A model generated the notes under the pieces. That model saw nothing but the letters and a program-made list of their open reading frames with translations, did not search any database and was not told the origin of the DNA. Both the position numbers and the translations under genes were made by a program. A stretch of DNA of 5,433 nt from Bacteroidota bacterium (lineage in GTDB: Bacteria; Bacteroidota; Bacteroidia; Chitinophagales; Chitinophagaceae). The stretch spans positions 1-5,433 of the forward strand of contig CANGUS010000138.1 of NCBI GenBank assembly GCA_947457085.1. The letters are read 5' to 3'. Positions 1 to 5,433 of this stretch are shown in pieces; the stretch's first letter is position 1, and each line of letters starts with the position of its first letter.

Positions 1-117
1 GAATTTAAAACTTGGATGTAAAGTGTATTTCTCCCTGTATGAATTGTAAATTGATTTCCAATACAACTCATATCCTTTCTTAAAAATACGTAAAATGATT
101 TTATTAATGAATTTCAT
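1..117 (-). CDS. Start of a further cluster gene, partial at left edge; possibly a hexapeptide-repeat acyltransferase
   Basis: Reading from an ATG at 117-115, exactly 39 codons run without a stop to the window edge. The start lies inside the 3' end of the cytidylyltransferase gene, in another frame, giving a 14-base overlap. It is preceded by an A-rich stretch (AAAAAAGA directly before the ATG), as is common in Bacteroidota. The peptide begins MKFINKIILRIFKKGYELYW, a basic and hydrophobic N-terminus, and the visible part ends in LHPSFKF. That kind of short N-terminal segment followed by 'hPSF.F' is one I associate with left-handed beta-helix O- or N-acyltransferases of surface-polysaccharide loci, but no hexapeptide repeats fall within the window, so the assignment is tentative. 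It continues the run of overlapping genes and is probably co-transcribed. A competing ATG at 71-69 in another frame gives a less convincing peptide. Confidence 0.6.
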   Translation of the reverse strand, partial: MKFINKIILRIFKKGYELYWKSIYNSYREKYTLHPSFKF

Positions 118-826
118 TCTTTTTTATATATTTATATTCTGCAAATTCAAAATCGATCATATCGTTTATATCTACTGAAGTTTCTTCAGGCATGATATAT
201 CCTAGTGAGTTTTCACCATAAGTAATTCCTTGTAATAAATGGCTCGTTTTAAAAACATAAACCGCACAATTTCTTACAAAAATATCTGGCAATTCATGCG
301 CCGATGTTTTTTGACCTTCATCTACCAACCATGGTTCTAATGTCACTCCATTCATTTTTTTTAATTTATGAGGGTGAATCATGTGTGGTAATTTTACAAC
401 GCTCACTGCCGAATCTCCTGTAGAATTATCTTTCAATAACTGTATCGTTGCATCAATGTCTTTCCCTTCCCTTAAAGGACTACTGGCTTGAATAATGACC
501 ACCCAATCATATAAAATCCCTTTGGATTGATAATGATTAATAGTTTGAATCATGTAATCAATTGCAGGAGATTCATCCGATGCCAATTCTTTTGGACGCT
601 CTAAAAAATCAATCCCTTTAGCTTCGTATTTTGCTGCAATTGCTTGCACTTGAGGCGCATCCGAATTAACCACAATTCGATCAACTAATTTAGCATCTAA
701 TGCTTGTTGTATGGCCAAATCAAGCAAGGTAGTATTTGCAAATGCCCTGAAATTTTTATGTGGCACTCTTTTAGAACCTTCTCTTGCTGGTATAATGGCC
801 AATATTTTAATATCGTTACTAGACAA
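104..826 (-). CDS. neuA: Acylneuraminate (CMP-nonulosonate) cytidylyltransferase, NeuA family
   Basis: This cytoplasmic enzyme would activate a nine-carbon acid (sialic, legionaminic, pseudaminic or similar) with CTP to give the CMP-sugar and pyrophosphate, the donor used by a glycosyltransferase. Visible motifs are the nucleotide-binding IPAREGSKRVPHKN at residues 12-25, QASSPLR at 113-119, VRNCAVYVFK at 184-193 and the metal-binding SVDIND at 217-222, with both aspartates present. The 240 residues are normal for the bacterial single-domain form. The start is TTG at 826-824: the frame is closed by a stop at 832-830 and there is no ATG before the IPAREG motif. The start overlaps the end of the dehydrogenase gene by 8 bases, so translation is probably coupled. 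The family is clear, but which nonulosonate it uses cannot be told from the sequence; PseF- or LegF-type specificity is equally possible. Confidence 0.93.
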   Translation of the reverse strand: MSSNDIKILAIIPAREGSKRVPHKNFRAFANTTLLDLAIQQALDAKLVDRIVVNSDAPQVQAIAAKYEAKGIDFLERPKELASDESPAIDYMIQTINHYQSKGILYDWVVIIQASSPLREGKDIDATIQLLKDNSTGDSAVSVVKLPHMIHPHKLKKMNGVTLEPWLVDEGQKTSAHELPDIFVRNCAVYVFKTSHLLQGITYGENSLGYIMPEETSVDINDMIDFEFAEYKYIKKNEIH

Positions 827-1757
827 AATTTATTTCTTTTTTTAATTTATTAAACAAAAACATTTCTGTTTTTTCAAACGACTCCCAGGTATTTCCACCA
901 ATGTGCGGTGAGATTAGTAAATGTTCATTTTGTGTAGAATAAGCGATTAATTTATTTTGAAGGATGTCATATTCATTTTCTAAAACATCCAATGCGGCAC
1001 CGGCTATTTCATTTTTCTGCAAGGCATCAAGCAATGCTTCACTTTGTATTACTCCTCCTCTTGATGTATTAATTAGTACAGAAGTAGATTTCATACACTG
1101 GATTATTTTGGTATCAATTAAATGATGTGTTGATGGTTGATAGGCAACATGAATACTTAAAATATCAACCATGGACGCTAACTCCTCCAAACTATTCATC
1201 TTAATACAAATAGATTCGTCAAAATCAACTATATCATATCCATATACATTGGCACCAAATGCTTTAAAGTATTGTGCTGTTATGGTTCCTAATCGACCTA
1301 CTCCAACAATTCCTACTTTTTTTTCAAAAATTTCATTGCCTTTAAATAAATCTCTTTGCCATTGATAATTCTTTACTGATTGAATCGCTTGAGGAAGTTT
1401 TCTTAACAATGACAATGTGAGTGCCATGGTTAACTCAGCGGTCGCCCTCACTTTTTTCAAAAATTCTTTTTCTCCTTTTAAAGACAAAACCGTAATCCCC
1501 TTTTGCTTGCAAAAGTCTAAATCTATGTGATCTAGGCCCGTAACCGGACAAACAATGTATTTGCATTTTAGATTTTCAGGAAAATCACTTTCTTCTATTT
1601 TAAATTTTAACCTAAACCAAAAAACATCATACTCTTCTAAACATTTTTTTAAATCTTTTTTTTCAGTTTCTATTATATCCACGCTAGCTATTTCTCTGAG
1701 TTGAGAAATAACTTCTGTACTAAAGTTTTCTATTTCGGCAATTCTAATTTTAATCAT
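819..1757 (-). CDS. D-isomer-specific 2-hydroxyacid dehydrogenase
   Basis: The 312-residue protein is a soluble NAD-dependent oxidoreductase interconverting a 2-hydroxy acid and a 2-keto acid. The N-terminal part carries VTGLDHIDLD (residues 72-81) and TAELTMAL (106-113), both typical of the family. The Rossmann nucleotide-binding motif GVGRLG is at 152-157, and Asp175, about 18 residues on at the end of the next strand (VYGYD), suggests NAD rather than NADP. The catalytic set is visible: Arg in NTSRGG (Arg233), Glu in ALDVLENE (Glu260/Glu262) and His in SPHIGG (His285). It is therefore likely active. Phosphoglycerate dehydrogenase is one possibility, but the protein lacks a C-terminal ACT domain and the context points to sugar modification, for example making a hydroxyacyl precursor. 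Its start overlaps the deacetylase gene by 8 bases and its end overlaps the cytidylyltransferase gene by 8. The substrate is unknown. Confidence 0.9.
   Translation of the reverse strand: MIKIRIAEIENFSTEVISQLREIASVDIIETEKKDLKKCLEEYDVFWFRLKFKIEESDFPENLKCKYIVCPVTGLDHIDLDFCKQKGITVLSLKGEKEFLKKVRATAELTMALTLSLLRKLPQAIQSVKNYQWQRDLFKGNEIFEKKVGIVGVGRLGTITAQYFKAFGANVYGYDIVDFDESICIKMNSLEELASMVDILSIHVAYQPSTHHLIDTKIIQCMKSTSVLINTSRGGVIQSEALLDALQKNEIAGAALDVLENEYDILQNKLIAYSTQNEHLLISPHIGGNTWESFEKTEMFLFNKLKKEINFV
824..850 (-). promoter_or_regulatory. TTG start and A-rich translation leader of the cytidylyltransferase gene
   Basis: The start TTG (826-824) is preceded, reading on the minus strand, by an in-frame ATT and then an in-frame TAA (832-830). 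The stretch ahead contains a run of seven A and then GAAA (about 844-834). No Shine-Dalgarno sequence is visible. Bacteroidota often use A-rich leaders, so this fits initiation at TTG, helped by ribosomes terminating at 821-819. ATT at 829-827 is a less likely alternative start. Confidence 0.55.
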
Positions 1758-2697
1758 GCTTTGATAATGAGTATTCTAACGAATTATTTTTACCTCCAGG
1801 AGCATCATTTGTATCAATGCGCTTCAGTAAATAGGGTTGATTTTGAAAATCATGTTCATCATTCAAACCTCTCCACATGGTAAATGCAAATTCGATATCG
1901 GTTGCATCAAACAATATAGGTATGCTATCGTTTACTGCATCTTTTCCGCCATAGGGATATGAAAATGAAGTTATTTTTTTATGGGTAATCGACTCTAAAT
2001 ACTGTGTAGCATTTGTAATTTCTAAAGCTGCTTTTTGAGGAGTTAAGGTTGCTAATGGTAAATGATTTTCACCATGAGATCCCAATGAATCTGCTTTTGC
2101 TAATTTAATTAAATCGGCATCATTCATATATAATTTATGGGCAAAGTCTTGTTCATCCTCTACTAATTTTGAAAAGAAAAAATCAATTGCTTTTTCCTTT
2201 TGTGCTGGCGACAAACTAAAATTTAAAAAATATTTTACTTTTCTTGAAAGTACACTGTCATATCGATATTGATTGGCTAGTGCCGCATCATCAAACTTAA
2301 TTTGATCTATTTGATATTCCTCATTCAACAAATCATACAAATCATTGTCATTCATTTTTGTTCGCACATAATGAAGTTTATGTACATCCAATACTTTTTT
2401 ATGTTGAAGTGGATACGTAGGCACATATAAGATACTTGGCACTCCCATTTCATTTAAAAAATCGAAGGCTTGCATTTGTTCTTTTAATCCATCATCAATA
2501 GTTATCACACAATAATTTTTATTTGATTGTTGTTTATTTTTCAATAAATCAATCACCTCATTTTGTGCAATAAAACGATACGATTTTGCTATTTCATCAA
2601 TTTGTTTTTTTAATTCAATTTTTGAAACAGGATAAATACCGCCTTGGTATTTTTCTTCTCTGAAATAGTGAAAATTAACCGCTAATAAATTCATCAT
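1750..2697 (-). CDS. NodB-fold polysaccharide deacetylase family protein, cytoplasmic
   Basis: Members of this family (carbohydrate esterase 4) remove N-acetyl or N-formyl groups from amino sugars using a metal ion. Motif 1 is ITIDDG (residues 65-70; Asp68 and Asp69), motif 2 is SHGENH (His208 and His212, with Gly in place of the usual Ser/Thr after the first His), and motif 3 is reduced to SYPYG (246-250). The C-terminal LLKRIDTND is also typical. No signal peptide or membrane segment is visible, so the protein should act in the cytoplasm on a nucleotide sugar, free sugar or lipid-linked intermediate, rather than on finished polysaccharide. About 140 residues separate motifs 1 and 2, far more than in a minimal NodB domain, implying a helical insert at roughly 100-200 that contains VLDVHKLHY. 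The start is one of two tandem ATGs overlapping the formyltransferase stop. The substrate is not known; an ArnD-like deformylase role is possible. Confidence 0.88.
   Translation of the reverse strand: MMNLLAVNFHYFREEKYQGGIYPVSKIELKKQIDEIAKSYRFIAQNEVIDLLKNKQQSNKNYCVITIDDGLKEQMQAFDFLNEMGVPSILYVPTYPLQHKKVLDVHKLHYVRTKMNDNDLYDLLNEEYQIDQIKFDDAALANQYRYDSVLSRKVKYFLNFSLSPAQKEKAIDFFFSKLVEDEQDFAHKLYMNDADLIKLAKADSLGSHGENHLPLATLTPQKAALEITNATQYLESITHKKITSFSYPYGGKDAVNDSIPILFDATDIEFAFTMWRGLNDEHDFQNQPYLLKRIDTNDAPGGKNNSLEYSLSKHD
2692..2697 (-). promoter_or_regulatory. ATGATG stop-start junction, formyltransferase to deacetylase
   Basis: The formyltransferase stop TGA (2696-2694) lies across two tandem ATG codons (2697-2695 and 2694-2692) of the deacetylase gene. 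Either start overlaps the stop, by four bases or by one, so the two proteins are very likely translationally coupled. Confidence 0.6.
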
Positions 2698-3659
2698 AAT
2701 GGATCTTGTAATTCGAAGCCAGTACTTGTTTTTACAGTACGTTGTTTTGAAGAAACTAATTGTTCATCTGTATTATAAAATCGATCTCCTTCTTTTATTT
2801 TCTTCATTAAATTATTGCCTTCGCTATCTATACAGCTTTCTACATATAATGTTCCGCCGTTAACTGCAATCGCATAATAAGCAGTATTGCTTAATTGTCT
2901 GTATCGATAAACTAAACCCCATTGAAAAGGATGATAGTTTGCATCTTTTTGAAAGAATGCTTTTTTTAGCCATACCTTTTTTCCTCTCCATAATGCTTGA
3001 GCGCCTGCATACGGTTCATCAAAAGCACGTATCAATAACTCAATATCTTCTCCGCTCCAATTCCAATCTATCCACGCATTAAAATGAGCATTTAGCCTTG
3101 GCCAATAACTGGATAAATAATGTGGCTGCTCTGAAGTTTTTGTCAGATCAATTTCTCCATTATGCCATTTCAAACACAAATCAGTTGCTACCCTCTCTTG
3201 TTGTAGATTATATTCTTTTAAATAATCATTTGGGTAATGGCAATTGGTAGGGTATATAAATTCATTGTCCAGTAAGATAGGTCCAGCATCAGGATCTTTT
3301 ACAATTTTATGAATGATGGCATTTCCAATTCTTTTTTTATTTAATATTAACCAAGATACAATAGTTCCCCCTCGATCATGTGGCAAGGGCGTTCCATGAA
3401 TATTAAAAATTCCTTGAGGTTCAAAAGTTTGTAAAAATGCAGGGGTAAAGATCCAAGGGGCACCTGCTGAAATAATCAACGTATTTCCTTTTTCTTTAAT
3501 TAGCTCATTTTTAAGTTCTTCTAAAGTATTCAATTTCAAATACTCACTTCCTATCTCAGTTAGATCTTTATTGCTAAAAACTCTAAAAGGAATGTTTTTA
3601 CTTTTTAAGGTTCTACTTAAATTAATTACAATTTCATTGTGTCCTATTATTTGAATCAT
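2694..3659 (-). CDS. Sugar N-formyltransferase, Fmt/ArnA N-terminal-domain type
   Basis: This enzyme is expected to transfer a formyl group from N10-formyltetrahydrofolate to an amine in the cytoplasm. The formyltransferase motif NIHGTPLPHDRGG is at residues 86-98 and PDAGPIL at 123-129. The catalytic Asn86, His88 and Asp124 have the same spacing (2 and 36) as Asn102, His104 and Asp140 of E. coli ArnA. A C-terminal domain follows, recognisable by IDWNWSGEDIELLIRAF (197-213) and DEPYAGA (214-220), as in Fmt and ArnA. At 321 residues it has the usual two-domain length. A housekeeping methionyl-tRNA formyltransferase is unlikely because the gene sits in a nonulosonate cluster, lacks the usual Fmt N-terminal motif and is coupled to sugar-modifying genes. 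The likely substrate is an amino sugar or amino-nonulosonate. It starts one base after the FemAB-like gene's stop and overlaps the deacetylase gene by 4 bases. Confidence 0.9.
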   Translation of the reverse strand: MIQIIGHNEIVINLSRTLKSKNIPFRVFSNKDLTEIGSEYLKLNTLEELKNELIKEKGNTLIISAGAPWIFTPAFLQTFEPQGIFNIHGTPLPHDRGGTIVSWLILNKKRIGNAIIHKIVKDPDAGPILLDNEFIYPTNCHYPNDYLKEYNLQQERVATDLCLKWHNGEIDLTKTSEQPHYLSSYWPRLNAHFNAWIDWNWSGEDIELLIRAFDEPYAGAQALWRGKKVWLKKAFFQKDANYHPFQWGLVYRYRQLSNTAYYAIAVNGGTLYVESCIDSEGNNLMKKIKEGDRFYNTDEQLVSSKQRTVKTSTGFELQDPL

Positions 3660-3660
3660 A

Positions 3661-4407
3661 TTATGTTATATCAAATCCTTTTACTAAAATATCTTTTTGT
3701 GTTTGTATAAATGTAGGCTTCATAAATCGTCCAATTTTTACCGGAACAATTTTTCCTCCCAAAGATAATTTGAATTCTGAAATGCCCGATTTTTCATTCC
3801 CGCTTAAATCAACGCCTCCTAAATCGACATATTTAAAACCATTGTTTCGAGCATATTCACATATTTCTATCACTAACCTTTTGGCTGCCCCACCAAATAT
3901 GGTGCCGTTGATTGCAGGATTGGTATTGATTCTTTTAGTTGAATAAATTCTACTCACTCTTACCACATCTTCCCCTGTATAACACGACATTCCTGAAATA
4001 TACTCCCCTTCAAATGAAGCTGTAAATAACAAACAACTTTTTAATTCAATGGCAGGAACAGGAAACCAATTTCTGGCATGCTCACACTGGGTGTAAAAAT
4101 GATAATATTTTTCAAAGTCTTGGGTGCCAAATTGGAAATCTAAACCAGGGGTTCTATAGGTTCTTCTGAATTCATTTCTTCCAGTTGCATTAAAACCTTT
4201 TACGATGTCTTCATTGCTCAAACGCACATCAAACAAACAGGCATTTTTATCTAATAATGCATATGAATCATCTTCTATAATGCCATCATAACTCACGATA
4301 AAAGAATAGTCATTGGTTTCTTTCAACGCTGTTGTCACATTTTTCGTTACTGAATTCGACAATAAACGACTGTATTTTGTGCCTTCATAATTAATTTCTA
4401 ACATCAT
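3661..4407 (-). CDS. FemAB/GNAT-like acyl- or aminoacyltransferase
   Basis: The 248-residue soluble protein resembles the FemAB (peptidoglycan bridge-forming) branch of the GNAT superfamily. The signs are FNATGRNEFRRTYR (residues 72-85), comparable to the basic helix linking strand and acyl-donor site in FemAB proteins, and a C-terminal half containing FKYVDLGGVD (191-200) then GISEFKLSLGG (208-218), which matches the 'YxDFGG...GxxxFKxxFGG' pattern of that family. FemAB proteins transfer amino acids from aminoacyl-tRNA, while other GNAT enzymes use acyl-CoA; the sequence alone does not decide which applies. The protein is shorter than FemA/B/X, which have two full GNAT-like domains. In this locus it probably N-acylates an amino group of the nonulosonate or its precursor. 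The start overlaps the 2-epimerase stop by one base (TAATG) and a second ATG follows at once. Confidence 0.75.
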   Translation of the reverse strand: MMLEINYEGTKYSRLLSNSVTKNVTTALKETNDYSFIVSYDGIIEDDSYALLDKNACLFDVRLSNEDIVKGFNATGRNEFRRTYRTPGLDFQFGTQDFEKYYHFYTQCEHARNWFPVPAIELKSCLLFTASFEGEYISGMSCYTGEDVVRVSRIYSTKRINTNPAINGTIFGGAAKRLVIEICEYARNNGFKYVDLGGVDLSGNEKSGISEFKLSLGGKIVPVKIGRFMKPTFIQTQKDILVKGFDIT

Positions 4408-4409
4408 TA
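4402..4409 (-). promoter_or_regulatory. TAATGATG stop-start junction with tandem ATGs
   Basis: The TAA stop of the 2-epimerase (4409-4407) shares its last base with the first ATG (4407-4405) of the FemAB-like gene, and a second ATG (4404-4402) follows directly. No Shine-Dalgarno site precedes it. This layout supports reinitiation by the terminating ribosome. Which ATG is used makes one residue of difference. Confidence 0.6.
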
Positions 4410-5433
4410 ATACATCAATTTTTTATCGAATTGCAAAGGCACAGTTGCTAACAAATCAGCAATTTTTTTACCGGCTGTTCCATCACCATAAATAGAATCT
4501 TTTTGTTGATGCCCATTTTTTATTTGTGTCAAGATCGCCTCTTTAATCTGTGCTTTATTGTAATCTACATCCATCACATTTGCACCTCTGTCTCTTCCTG
4601 CTTGTCTGCTGCCAATATTAACAACAGGAACTCCTAAAAACGCACATTCTCTGATTCCTACACTTGAGTTGCCAATTAAACATTCTGCATTTTTTAATAA
4701 TCTCAAAAAATCTTGTGGTTCCATATTTTTGAAAAAATGAAAATTAGAAGTGTCTGCGTTTTCTCTAAACACTCTTATCCCTTTAGAAGTGCCATCTGCT
4801 CCTGCATCTACATTTGGCCAAAACCATAGAATCGGTTTGTTGAGTTCATGTATTGCTTTCAATGTGATGTCAATATGTTCTCTTGATTGCTCATGCTCAG
4901 TAGTCACTGGATGTTGCATCACCACTAAGTATCCATTACTTAAATCTTGTTTTTTACCAGTGCCCCCATATTTTTCAAACACATCAAAATCAAAAGAAGG
5001 ATTGTCTAAAACTTCTTGAGCCAAATCAATACTTGGGCAACCCGTATTATAAACAAACGCTTTATTTTCTCCTAACTTCACCACTCTATCATATGCACTT
5101 TGAGAAGCAACTAAATGATAATCTGATAATTTAGTAATTGCATGTCGCACTTTTTCATCAATATTTCCTGTAACCTCTCCACCTTGAATATGCGCTAAAG
5201 GAATATTCATATAGGATGCCGAAATTGCAGTTGCCATAGTTTCAAAACGATCTGCAATGGTTACCACAATATCTGGTTTTATATTTTCAAACACCGATGA
5301 TAATTCGAGGATTCCGATGCCAGTCGTTTTTGCAGAGGCAGCAAGGTTTTCACCTTCCAACACATTAAAGACTTTTGCAGCAATTTCAAAACCATCGTTT
5401 TCAATCACATTAACAGCAGAGCCATATCTGTCC
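4407..5433 (-). CDS. neuC: Hydrolysing UDP-N-acetylhexosamine 2-epimerase, NeuC/LegG family (5' end outside window)
   Basis: The enzyme removes UDP and inverts C-2 of UDP-GlcNAc or UDP-2,4-diacetamido-trideoxyhexose, giving the free ManNAc-type sugar that a NeuB synthase extends to a nonulosonic acid. Counting from the first whole visible codon (341 residues), motifs are IADRFE (59-64), HIQGGEVTG (81-89), IDEKVRHAITKLS (91-103), QHPVTTE (173-179), WPNVDAGADG (205-214), GNSSVGIRE (254-262) and GSRQAGRDRGANV (274-286). The HIQGGE and IDE..RHA..K signature separates NeuC/LegG from the non-hydrolysing WecB epimerases. The frame is open to the window edge and reads DRYGSAVN before a GTG at 5408. 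This matches the family's '.fG....I..DGFEI' region, so the GTG is an internal valine and about 40 N-terminal residues lie outside. NeuC and LegG substrates cannot be told apart here. Confidence 0.93.
   Translation of the reverse strand, partial: DRYGSAVNVIENDGFEIAAKVFNVLEGENLAASAKTTGIGILELSSVFENIKPDIVVTIADRFETMATAISASYMNIPLAHIQGGEVTGNIDEKVRHAITKLSDYHLVASQSAYDRVVKLGENKAFVYNTGCPSIDLAQEVLDNPSFDFDVFEKYGGTGKKQDLSNGYLVVMQHPVTTEHEQSREHIDITLKAIHELNKPILWFWPNVDAGADGTSKGIRVFRENADTSNFHFFKNMEPQDFLRLLKNAECLIGNSSVGIRECAFLGVPVVNIGSRQAGRDRGANVMDVDYNKAQIKEAILTQIKNGHQQKDSIYGDGTAGKKIADLLATVPLQFDKKLMY

Noticed and set aside
1..71. ATG at 71-69 with a nearby AGAAAGGA as the start of the last gene
   Set aside because: The purine stretch is only one base from the ATG, too close for a ribosome binding site, and the encoded peptide is less protein-like than the frame starting at 117.
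91..118. Two adjacent short inverted repeats (TAAAAT-G-ATTTTA at 91-103 and AATGAA-T-TTCATT at 106-118) as a terminator
   Set aside because: The stems are 5-6 almost pure AT pairs around a single central base, lie within the coding start of the next gene, and are not followed by a convincing T-tract, so they are probably chance in AT-rich DNA.
1171..1365. Plus-strand open frame of 64 codons inside the dehydrogenase gene
   Set aside because: It lies wholly antisense to a gene with intact catalytic motifs, has no family resemblance and no evident start context.
1701..1883. Plus-strand open frame of 60 codons over the dehydrogenase/deacetylase junction
   Set aside because: It is antisense to two well-supported coding ends, and its peptide has no recognisable features.
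2694..3659. Housekeeping methionyl-tRNA formyltransferase
   Set aside because: It shares the catalytic motif, but its position in a coupled nonulosonate cluster and its divergent N-terminus favour a sugar substrate.
4750..5019. Plus-strand open frame of 89 codons inside the 2-epimerase gene
   Set aside because: It is antisense to conserved NeuC motifs; the serine- and cysteine-rich peptide is typical of a shadow frame.
5406..5408. GTG as the start of the 2-epimerase
   Set aside because: The frame stays open upstream to the window edge and its translation (DRYGSAVN) fits the conserved family sequence, so the GTG is an internal valine codon.

Overview
The window is a solid block of coding sequence on the minus strand, read from right to left, with no intergenic space larger than one base and no terminator or promoter that I can see. 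It looks like the interior of one long operon. The DNA is AT-rich, most stops are TAA, and the starts lack recognisable Shine-Dalgarno sites. Two of them have A-rich leaders instead. Together with the gene families this suggests a member of the Bacteroidota, for example a flavobacterium-like organism. The genus cannot be fixed from the sequence, and this placement is inference.

In transcription order the genes are: (1) a hydrolysing UDP-N-acetylhexosamine 2-epimerase of the NeuC/LegG family, cut at its 5' end by the window edge (4407-5433); (2) a FemAB/GNAT-like acyl- or aminoacyltransferase (3661-4407); (3) a formyltransferase of the Fmt/ArnA N-terminal type (2694-3659); (4) a NodB-fold polysaccharide deacetylase with no signal peptide and a long insert (1750-2697); (5) a D-isomer-specific 2-hydroxyacid dehydrogenase (819-1757); (6) a NeuA-type CMP-nonulosonate (acylneuraminate) cytidylyltransferase that must start at a non-ATG codon, best read as TTG (104-826); (7) the first 39 codons of a further gene starting at 117 inside the end of gene 6, possibly a hexapeptide-repeat acyltransferase, running off the left edge.

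The first and sixth genes bracket a nonulosonic acid pathway (sialic, legionaminic or related nine-carbon acids). The 2-epimerase makes the free six-carbon precursor, a NeuB-type synthase (not in the window, probably upstream or downstream) would condense it with phosphoenolpyruvate, and the NeuA homologue would activate the product with CMP. The four genes between them look like a decoration module that rewrites the N-acyl groups of the sugar: a deacetylase to expose or deprotect an amine, a formyltransferase to formylate one, a FemAB-like enzyme to add an acyl or aminoacyl group, and a hydroxyacid dehydrogenase that may supply or interconvert a 2-hydroxy/2-keto acid. The enzyme classes are well supported by motifs. 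The exact sugar and the order of the modifications are inference.

The most interesting point is the tightly coupled formyltransferase and NodB-type deacetylase, which recalls the ArnA/ArnD formylation-deformylation pair of the aminoarabinose pathway but sits here in a nonulosonic acid locus.
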